A DNA stretch of 16,825 bases, from contig DATECU010000353.1 in NCBI GenBank assembly GCA_035286745.1, positions 1 to 16,825 of the forward strand, read 5' to 3'. Source of the DNA: DATECU01 sp035286745. GTDB lineage: Bacteria; Acidobacteriota; Vicinamibacteria; Fen-336. The notes beneath the pieces are model-generated. The model ran no database searches, had not been told where the DNA came from, and saw nothing but the letters and a program-made list of their open reading frames with translations. Made by a program: the position numbers and the translations under genes. This document shows positions 1 through 6,100 of this stretch, piece after piece; positions within the stretch are counted from its first letter, which is position 1, and each line of letters begins with the position of its first letter.

Positions 1-3000
1 GGGGCAGGCCGGCATCGCCGAAACAACGCGCCAGCAGACCGGCCGCCACCACCCCCACGCCGCGATCGGTATTCGTCAGGCGTTGCTGGATCTCCACCGT
101 GCCGCCCTCCAGGGCTCGTTCGCAGGCCTCGATCTCCCGCACCCGTGGCGGGGGCAGATGGAGCTGGGTCTGGCGTGCCAAGTCGCGGCGGGGGGCCCGC
201 CCGGCGGGGGCGCTCACCAGGCGACTGACGTCGATGAGGGCGGCCTTGCCCTGGAGGTCGGGCCTCCGCTCCAGCAGGTCGCGCCGGCCCACCACGTCCG
301 CCAGTCGGCGGATGCCGGCTTCCGCCATGCACTCGCGCACCTCGCGAGCCACATGGCGCAGGTAGGTCGCCGCCTGCTTGCTGCGGCCGGCGAAACGCGC
401 GACCAGCAGCGGGTCCTGGGTGGCCACCCCGAGCGTGCAGCCGAGTCGGCGCCGCCCGCTGGCGTCGCCGGGCTGGGGGCCGGCGAGATGGCACTGCCGG
501 AGCATGGCGCAGCCCAACGACATCAGAAGCGCGGTGCCGAAGCCGATCCGGTCGGCACCCAGCAGCACCAGGGCCAGCGCTTGTTGGCCGGTCTGGACCC
601 CTCCATCGACGCTGAGCTCGACCCGCTCGCGGACGCCCTCCTCCACCAACAGATCCTGGACCAGGGGCAAGACCGCAACCACCGGCAGACCGGCGTGCTT
701 CTGGTCGATGCGTTTGGCGGCGCCGGTGCCTCCCGCGCCGTCGGACAAATGCAGGCGATTGGCGCCGGCGTGCACCCCGCCCAGACACACCAGCTCCACG
801 CCGTCGGTGGCCACGAACTTGAGCGCGCAACTCACCCGGGGATTCAGGTGGCGCCAGCTCTCCAGCATCAGCTTCACGTCCTCGATGGAGTAGAGGTTGT
901 GGTTCACCGGCGGGGACACCAGCTCGTATCCCGGTTCGCAGCCCCGCTGCCGCGCGATGCGGGGCGCCACCTTGCGCCCGGGAAGCTGACCTCCCTTGCC
1001 GGGCTTGGCGCCCTGAGCGAACTTCACCTCGGCTTCGTCGGCGGTGGCGGCGGTGAAGGGGGTGACGGTGAAGCGGGCGCCCGCATACTGGATGCTGCGG
1101 TTGCCGTCGCGACCTCCCACCCGGCTCTTGTCGAACCCGCCCTCGCCGCTCACGGCGACGGGGCCGATCCCCGGCGGCGCCTGACGGCCGGCGCGGCGGA
1201 AGCGCCACCGGCACAGCCGGTAGAGCGCGTTCATGCCCCGGGCGACCGCCCGGTGGGCGGGCTCCGAGAGGGCGCCCTCGCTCATGGCGGCCGCCATGAA
1301 GCGCCACAGGATGTCCTCCTCCGGCTCCACCTGGTCGAGGGGGATGGGCGTCTGCTTCTTGACCCGCAGCAGGTCCAGGATGGTCACCGGTCTCCGCTCC
1401 GCGACCACGCGGCTGAACTCCGCGTAGGCCTCGGCCGACCCGGGCAAGAGCCCGCCGGTCTTCCCGGTGAAGCCGGACGCCATTTGCAGCGAGCGCACCA
1501 CCTGGGGGCTGTTGAAGTGGGGCCGGCCGCCCTGGCGGTAGCGGTACTCCCCGACCTCCCGCGGCCCCTGGCACGCCATGTCAAACGCTTGGCCATGGAA
1601 GGAGAGCCACTCGGCGTCGAGCTGTTCCGGACCGATGCCCCCCAGGTGAGCGGCCACGCCGGGGAACTCGAGGGCGACGAAGTCGGGGTCGAGCCCCAGG
1701 GCCTCGACCAGCTTGGCCCCGCAGTAGGCGGAGGCCGGCGTCACCCCCATCATCGACATGGCTTCCACGAAGCCGGCCCGCAAGCCCCCGAGGTAGTTCG
1801 CCTCCCGCTCGCCGGCGGTGGCCGCGCCCAGCCAGGGCGACACCGCGTCGGCGCCCAGAGCTATGAGCAGGGCGACATGGTGCACGTCCCAGACCCCGGC
1901 ATCGGCCAGAAGGCCCACCCGGTGCCGGAAGCCGGCGCGCACGATGGCGTCGTGGAGCCGGCTCACCGCCCGCAGGGCCGGGATGGCGGCGCGTTCGGCG
2001 CTCACACCGCGATCGCTCAGCACCAGCACCGCCGCCTCCCGCGCCAGCTCCAGGCCGGTCGCCAACAGGCGGTCGAGCGCCCGTTCCAGGCCCTCGGCCT
2101 GCTCGACCGCGGGGAAGGAGAGATCCAGCAGGACGACCTGCGGCCGACCGTGAAGCCAGCCCAGTTGGCTCTGGGACAGGATGCGTTCGGCGAACACGAA
2201 GTGGGGCTTGGTCGCCTCACCCCACAGCCCGGACCGATCGCCCAACGAGACCTCGGTCTCAAAGACCCAGGCGTCGCGGATGGGGTCGATCGGCGGGCTG
2301 GTCTCCTGGGCGAAGCGCAGCTTGAAGTGGTCTTCCAGCCGCCGCGGGTCACGGTCCAGCAGGGCGGCCGGCGGGGTGTCGTCGCCCATTGCGCCTACCG
2401 CGAGCTTGCCGCCGGCGATCAGCGGCGCCAGCACCACCTCCAGGTCCTCGCGCGTCATGCCGAACGCCACCTGCAGCCGCGGCAGATCGCTCCCCGGCAG
2501 CGGCGGTGCCTCGGCTCCGCCCCCCTCGACTCGGCCCGACGGCGCCGGAAAGCGCTGGCTCGCCACCAGACACCGCACCTGCTCGGTGAGGAGCACCTCG
2601 CCGGTGCCCAGCCGAACCACCGCCGTCTCCCCGGGGCCGAACAGCCGCTGCGTCTCCACCCGGCCGAGGGAGTCCAGGGTCCCTGTCAGCTCGCTGGTGG
2701 CGACCGCATAGTCCGCGGTGGTCATGATCCAGAGCGGGCGCAGGCCGTTGCGATCGAGATGGGCCACCGCCTCGTCGCCGTCGCAGGCCACCACCGCCGC
2801 CGGCCCGTCGCAGGCGCCCAGGAAGGCGCTCATGGCCTCGTGGAAGGCGGCCAGCGTGGGATGCAGCCGGGCCACCGAGGGGGCCTCCGGCAGCAGGGCG
2901 ATGAGCGATTGGGGCAAGGACAAGCCCCCGGCGATGAGGGCGATCAGCATGTCGTCGAGGTTGGCGCTGTCCGACCCGCCCGCACACACGATGGAGCGCA

Positions 3001-3880
3001 CCCGGGCGGCAATGCGCCGCAGGCTGGGGTGCTTCTCCGCCAGTCGTTTGATGAGGTCCTGGCCGATGGCGTGCATCCAGGCCACGTTGCCGCGGATGGT
3101 GGCGATCTCGCCGTTGTGGGCCAGGGCCCAGAAAGGCTGGGCCCGGCGCCAGGCGGTGGTGGTGTTGGTGGAGTAGCGGCTGTGGAAGAGCACGAAGCGG
3201 GAAACCACGTGCTCCTCGCGCAGGTCAGGGTAAAGCTCGGCGATGTGGCTCAGCTCGGCCAGGCCCTTGTAGACCAGGGTTCGGTTGGAAAGGCTCGCCA
3301 GCGCGAAGTGGTCGCCCATGGCCTCGGAGAGCACCTCGTCCAGCGCCAAACGGAGCAGGTAGCGGCAGGCGAACCAGCCGTCCTCGCTGAGACCGAGCGG
3401 CCGGCGGAAGAGCGCCTGACGCACCACCGGAGCCGTGCGGCGAGCCGCCGAACCGGGGGGCAGCGCCTCCAGGTTCAGCGGCACGTCGGCCCAGCCCAGG
3501 ACGTCGGCGCCGGCCAGCGAGGCCAGATCCTCCACCATCTCGACGCAGTGGGCGCGCTGGGCTCCGTCGAAGGGCAAGAAGAACATGCCCACCGCCACCT
3601 CGCGATTGGCGATCGCCCGCGAGTGTTCCGGGAAGCGCTCGAGCAGCAGGGCCCAGGGGATGTCGAGCAGGATCCCGGCGCCATGCCCGGGGGCGCCCCG
3701 GTGATCGAACTGCCGGCACAAGGCCAGGGCGACGTCGACCACGCGACGCTCGGCCACCCCCTTGCGCGAGGCCAGAAAGCCGATGGCGCAGGCCGCCGCC
3801 TCGGTCTTGGGCGGCAGGTCCGGCGGCCGGGTGACCGGTCTCCGCGGTGGTTCCTGAGGTCGGTGGCATTTGGCGTCCAT
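1..3880 (-). CDS. gltB: Glutamate synthase large subunit-like protein (GltB family), partial at left edge
   Basis: The reverse strand reads open from ATG at 3880 to the window edge (1293 codons), so the C-terminus is missing. Family members transfer the amide of glutamine to 2-oxoglutarate, giving glutamate, in the cytoplasm. Domains in order: a 30-residue propeptide before Cys31 (CAIGF), the expected N-terminal nucleophile of a class II amidotransferase; FDHRGA (58-63), RYSTNT (235-240), AHNGE (254-258) and LDRNGLRP (375-382); a central domain to about residue 770; the FMN/Fe-S domain (about 780-1160); and the start of the GXGXG domain near 1268. The start is supported by GGGAGAG upstream. 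Oddities: the cluster cysteines are C1124-x5-C1130-x17-C1148, where the family norm is x5 and x4. An insertion lies between GMN (882-884) and SGEGG (911-915), and the usual HDGGTGASP is GAGGTGAAK. Family membership is firm; normal glutamate synthase activity is less certain. No gltD is visible. Confidence 0.88.
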   Translation of the reverse strand, partial: MDAKCHRPQEPPRRPVTRPPDLPPKTEAAACAIGFLASRKGVAERRVVDVALALCRQFDHRGAPGHGAGILLDIPWALLLERFPEHSRAIANREVAVGMFFLPFDGAQRAHCVEMVEDLASLAGADVLGWADVPLNLEALPPGSAARRTAPVVRQALFRRPLGLSEDGWFACRYLLRLALDEVLSEAMGDHFALASLSNRTLVYKGLAELSHIAELYPDLREEHVVSRFVLFHSRYSTNTTTAWRRAQPFWALAHNGEIATIRGNVAWMHAIGQDLIKRLAEKHPSLRRIAARVRSIVCAGGSDSANLDDMLIALIAGGLSLPQSLIALLPEAPSVARLHPTLAAFHEAMSAFLGACDGPAAVVACDGDEAVAHLDRNGLRPLWIMTTADYAVATSELTGTLDSLGRVETQRLFGPGETAVVRLGTGEVLLTEQVRCLVASQRFPAPSGRVEGGGAEAPPLPGSDLPRLQVAFGMTREDLEVVLAPLIAGGKLAVGAMGDDTPPAALLDRDPRRLEDHFKLRFAQETSPPIDPIRDAWVFETEVSLGDRSGLWGEATKPHFVFAERILSQSQLGWLHGRPQVVLLDLSFPAVEQAEGLERALDRLLATGLELAREAAVLVLSDRGVSAERAAIPALRAVSRLHDAIVRAGFRHRVGLLADAGVWDVHHVALLIALGADAVSPWLGAATAGEREANYLGGLRAGFVEAMSMMGVTPASAYCGAKLVEALGLDPDFVALEFPGVAAHLGGIGPEQLDAEWLSFHGQAFDMACQGPREVGEYRYRQGGRPHFNSPQVVRSLQMASGFTGKTGGLLPGSAEAYAEFSRVVAERRPVTILDLLRVKKQTPIPLDQVEPEEDILWRFMAAAMSEGALSEPAHRAVARGMNALYRLCRWRFRRAGRQAPPGIGPVAVSGEGGFDKSRVGGRDGNRSIQYAGARFTVTPFTAATADEAEVKFAQGAKPGKGGQLPGRKVAPRIARQRGCEPGYELVSPPVNHNLYSIEDVKLMLESWRHLNPRVSCALKFVATDGVELVCLGGVHAGANRLHLSDGAGGTGAAKRIDQKHAGLPVVAVLPLVQDLLVEEGVRERVELSVDGGVQTGQQALALVLLGADRIGFGTALLMSLGCAMLRQCHLAGPQPGDASGRRRLGCTLGVATQDPLLVARFAGRSKQAATYLRHVAREVRECMAEAGIRRLADVVGRRDLLERRPDLQGKAALIDVSRLVSAPAGRAPRRDLARQTQLHLPPPRVREIEACERALEGGTVEIQQRLTNTDRGVGVVAAGLLARCFGDAGLP

Positions 3881-3900
3881 GGTCTCTCCCAGGCCACCCC

Positions 3901-3940
3901 AAAAAAGCAAAAGGCCCTCGGCTTGCTCGCCGAGGGCCTT
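3901..3940 (-). terminator. Intrinsic terminator in the gltB leader (probable attenuator)
   Basis: On the minus strand a perfect 12-bp stem (AAGGCCCTCGGC / GCCGAGGGCCTT, loop GAGCAA) is followed at once by TTTTGCTTTTTT. The stem occupies 3911-3940 and the T-tract runs to 3901. The plus strand has no T-tract after the stem, so it acts toward gltB. It ends only 20 nt before the gltB start codon and lies downstream of the strong promoter at 4096-4124, so readthrough must be regulated or partial for gltB to be expressed from that promoter. Confidence 0.85.
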
Positions 3941-3943
3941 GCT

Positions 3944-3980
3944 GGGGGTCGCCTTTGGTCTTGCGCTAGGCGGTACCCCC
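3944..3980 (-). promoter_or_regulatory. Leader hairpin spanning the stop codon of the upstream ORF
   Basis: On the minus strand GGGGGTACCGCC (3980-3969) can pair with GGCGACCCCC (3953-3944): six pairs (GGGGGT/ACCCCC) plus four (CGCC/GGCG) around a two-base AC bulge, with a 15-nt loop. The 5' arm covers the last codons of the 40-codon leader ORF and the loop begins with its TAG. A ribosome ending translation there would prevent folding. It sits directly before the terminator stem, as a pause hairpin would. The pairing is seen in the sequence; the role is inferred. Confidence 0.45.
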
Positions 3981-4088
3981 GGGTCCCCGGCGGCTGCGAA
4001 TGCGCTTGGTTCGGACCAGCGCTACCGGGGTGTGGGTCGCACCTCGGCCCAGGGTGCGGGTGACGGTGGCCTGGGCCGTGCGCGACAT
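3966..4088 (-). CDS. 40-residue upstream ORF (candidate leader peptide) of gltB
   Basis: ATG at 4088 opens 40 codons ending in TAG at 3968-3966, on the gltB transcript and out of frame with gltB (which starts 208 nt downstream). There is no Shine-Dalgarno sequence, but the ATG lies seven bases after the -10 box, so the mRNA would begin at or within a base of the start codon and could be translated as a leaderless message. The peptide is basic and rich in Thr (8) and Arg (8), with Arg clustered near the end (VRTKRIRSRR). It has one Gln and no Glu, so the sensed signal is not obvious. I do not recognise the peptide. It could be a leader peptide, a real small protein, or chance. Confidence 0.45.
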   Translation of the reverse strand: MSRTAQATVTRTLGRGATHTPVALVRTKRIRSRRGPGGTA

Positions 4089-4095
4089 GGGGGCG

Positions 4096-4124
4096 ATTAT
4101 CGGCATCCGGCCGGAGCCTGTCAA
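4096..4124 (-). promoter_or_regulatory. Sigma-70-type promoter for the gltB leader
   Basis: On the minus strand TTGACA (4124-4119), a 17-bp spacer and GATAAT (4101-4096) give a full consensus -35 box and a one-mismatch -10 box at optimal spacing. Predicted transcription starts at about 4089-4088, on the ATG of the upstream ORF. It is the strongest promoter match I see in the window and points at gltB, about 210 nt upstream of its start codon. Confidence 0.82.
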
Positions 4125-4182
4125 CGCCTTTTTGCGTCAGCCTGCGGCGCCCTTCGCAACAAGCCGACAACAAGGTCTCCCC

Positions 4183-4211
4183 TTGACCACCAACCGACAA
4201 TCATGTAGGTT
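4183..4211 (+). promoter_or_regulatory. Sigma-70-type promoter of the sigma-54 activator gene
   Basis: TTGACC (4183-4188), a 17-bp spacer and TAGGTT (4206-4211) form a reasonable housekeeping promoter. The predicted start falls at about position 4218, which is the GTG start codon of the activator gene. There is no Shine-Dalgarno sequence, so a leaderless mRNA is likely. The -10 box overlaps a dyad site at 4195-4208. Confidence 0.6.
4195..4208. promoter_or_regulatory. Candidate operator CGACA-N4-TGTAG on the activator promoter
   Basis: CGACA (4195-4199), ATCA, TGTAG (4204-4208) is an imperfect dyad lying across the spacer and -10 box of the activator promoter. The same half-sites and spacing recur as CGACA-N4-TGTCG upstream of nirB at 8739-8752. 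A protein bound here would block polymerase, so negative autoregulation by the adjacent HTH activator is a natural reading. That is inference from position and repeat only. Confidence 0.4.
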
Positions 4212-4217
4212 TCCGGG

Positions 4218-5759
4218 GTGACCCGCCCGGCCCGCCCGCTGGAAGTCCGCAACCTTTCCGACCTGTTGGAGGTCAGCCAGACGCTGGGGGCCTCCCTCAA
4301 CCTGCGCTCGGCTCTTTCCGAGGTCCTGGAGATCCTGGAGCGGCACCACGGCACGCTGGGGGGCATGGTCGCGCTGCGCGAGGAGGAGGCCGGCCATCTG
4401 CTGGTGGAGGCGGCGAGCGGGGCCAGCGCGCCCGCTCTCGGCGGCCAGTATCGGTTAGGTGAGGGCATAACCGGGAGAGTGGCCCAGAGCGGCAAGCCGG
4501 TTACCGTGCCCCAGGTGAGCCGGGAGCCCTTGCTGCTCAATCGGAGCGGGATCCTGAAGCGCGCGCCACGGGAGGAGATGTCGTTTCTGGCGGTCCCCAT
4601 CCGCTCGGCCCAACGCTGCGTGGGCGTCTTGGGGGTCGCCTTCCCCTACCGGCGAGAGCGGAGCTACGAGCCGGAGGTGAAGTTCCTGGGAGTGGTCGGC
4701 TCGATGATCGGGCAGGCGGTACGGGTGCACCGCCTGGTGGAGGCCGAGCGGCGCCGATTGCTCGACGAGAACAACAAACTCCGCCAGGAGTTGCGGGAGC
4801 GCTACCACCTCAGCAACCTGGTGGGGACCAGCCGGCCCATGCAGCGCGTCTACGAGCAGGTGGCCCAAGTGGCTCCCGCCCACACCACGGTTCTGATCCG
4901 CGGCGAGTCCGGGACCGGCAAGGAGCTGGTGGCCCACGCCATCCACTACGGCTCGCCGCGGGCGGGCAAGCCCTTCGTCAAGGTGAGCTGCGCGGCACTC
5001 CCCGAGAGCCTGATCGAAGCCGAGCTGTTCGGCTACGAACCCGGTGCCTTCACCGACGCCCGCACCCAGAAGAAGGGCCGCTTCGACCTGGCGAACGGCG
5101 GGACATTGTTCCTCGACGAGGTGGGCGAGCTGAGCCCCGGCACCCAGATCAAGCTGCTCCGGGTGCTGCAAGAGCGCGAGTTCGAGCGCCTGGGTGGCGT
5201 GCAGCCCATCAAGGTCAACGTCCGGCTGATCGCCGCCACCAACAAGGACCTGGAGACAGCGCTCAGGGACGGCAGCTTTCGCCAAGACCTCTACTACCGC
5301 CTGAACGTCTTCACCCTCTTCATCCCGCCTCTGCGCGAGCGTCGCGCCGACCTGCCGCTCTTGGCGGACCACTTCGTGGAGAAGCACGGAGCCGCCCACG
5401 GCAAGCACGTGCGCCGCATCGCGACCTCCGCCATCGACATGCTGATGAGCTATCACTGGCCGGGCAACGTGCGGGAGCTGGAGAACTGCATGGAGCGCGC
5501 GGTGCTGGTCTGCGAAGGCGGTGTCATCCACGCCCATCACCTGCCGCCCACGCTGCAAACCGCCCAGGTCTCGGGCACCTTGCCGCGCCAGACGCTGGAG
5601 CAGGCCATGACCGCCTACCAGAGGGACCTGATCCTTGACGCCCTCAAGGTCTCCCGCGGCAATCAGGCCAAGGCCGCGCGCTTGTTAGGCTCTACCGAGC
5701 GGATCGTTCGTTACACGGTGAGAAAGCACGCCATCGACCCCGACCGCTTCCGAGCCTAG
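4218..5759 (+). CDS. NifA-like sigma-54-dependent transcriptional activator (GAF-AAA+-Fis HTH)
   Basis: This 513-residue protein has the three domains of a bacterial enhancer-binding protein. A GAF sensor spans about 25-170 (GEGITGRV and LLLNR resemble NifA), followed by a short charged helical linker to 195. The AAA+ domain has Walker A GESGTGKE (229-236), Walker B GTLFLDEVGEL with D300/E301, and the arginine region FRQDLYYRL (R355, R361). The Fis-type HTH is near 478-503 (NQAKAARLLGSTERIVRY). It remodels sigma-54 RNA polymerase using ATP. The sigma-54 contact loop reads GAFTDA (276-281) instead of GAFTGA. The Cys-rich linker of oxygen-sensitive NifA proteins is absent. The GTG start sits at the predicted transcription start. 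It lies between gltB and nirBD, and a sigma-54 promoter precedes nirB, so nitrogen control is likely. The stop overlaps that of nirD. The inducing signal is unknown. Confidence 0.9.
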   Translation: MTRPARPLEVRNLSDLLEVSQTLGASLNLRSALSEVLEILERHHGTLGGMVALREEEAGHLLVEAASGASAPALGGQYRLGEGITGRVAQSGKPVTVPQVSREPLLLNRSGILKRAPREEMSFLAVPIRSAQRCVGVLGVAFPYRRERSYEPEVKFLGVVGSMIGQAVRVHRLVEAERRRLLDENNKLRQELRERYHLSNLVGTSRPMQRVYEQVAQVAPAHTTVLIRGESGTGKELVAHAIHYGSPRAGKPFVKVSCAALPESLIEAELFGYEPGAFTDARTQKKGRFDLANGGTLFLDEVGELSPGTQIKLLRVLQEREFERLGGVQPIKVNVRLIAATNKDLETALRDGSFRQDLYYRLNVFTLFIPPLRERRADLPLLADHFVEKHGAAHGKHVRRIATSAIDMLMSYHWPGNVRELENCMERAVLVCEGGVIHAHHLPPTLQTAQVSGTLPRQTLEQAMTAYQRDLILDALKVSRGNQAKAARLLGSTERIVRYTVRKHAIDPDRFRA

Positions 5760-6100
5760 CGCTCCTCGGTGGGGTCCTTCACGCTCTTCGCCAGGCGCAC
5801 CTCCACTTGACCCTCATGCTCGCGAACCGCATGGGTCGCCACCCCACCCTCCTCGGGTGGAACCGCCCGGCCGCTGCCCAGATCGATCCCCCACCCGTGC
5901 AGGGGACAGACCACCGTGCGGCCCGTCACCAGGCCTTCAAAGAGCGCCCCTCCGCGGTGCGGGCAGGCGTTATCCACGACCAGCAGCTCGCCCTCGCCGG
6001 TTCGGAACAGCGCGACCTCCCTCCCCTCTACGCATCGCCGCACCCCTCGGCGGGGTTCGATGTCCGCGCTCTCCCCCGCGGGCAGCCAGTCGCCGGCCAT
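5756..6100 (-). CDS. nirD: Nitrite reductase [NAD(P)H] small subunit, Rieske type
   Basis: This 114-residue protein is a compact Rieske domain with CPHRGG (C46, H48) and CPLHGW (C65, H68). All four ligands for a [2Fe-2S] cluster are present. It partners NirB in cytoplasmic reduction of nitrite to ammonium. Its ATG shares one base with the nirB stop (TGATG), so translation is coupled and the pair is one operon. Its own TAG overlaps the stop of the convergent activator gene within CTAG (5756-5759), leaving no room for a terminator between them. Other small Rieske ferredoxins look similar; the position after nirB decides the call. Confidence 0.92.
   Translation of the reverse strand: MAGDWLPAGESADIEPRRGVRRCVEGREVALFRTGEGELLVVDNACPHRGGALFEGLVTGRTVVCPLHGWGIDLGSGRAVPPEEGGVATHAVREHEGQVEVRLAKSVKDPTEER

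Noticed and set aside
83..4063. 1326-codon open frame on the plus strand
   Set aside because: It is antisense to gltB. The translation is low-complexity (His/Gln/Gly/Arg rich) with no motif, while the opposite strand gives a full glutamate synthase. Long shadow frames are expected at this GC content.
3475..4200. 241-codon minus-strand frame covering the gltB leader and start
   Set aside because: It runs out of frame with gltB through its conserved amidotransferase region, crosses the terminator and shows no motif.
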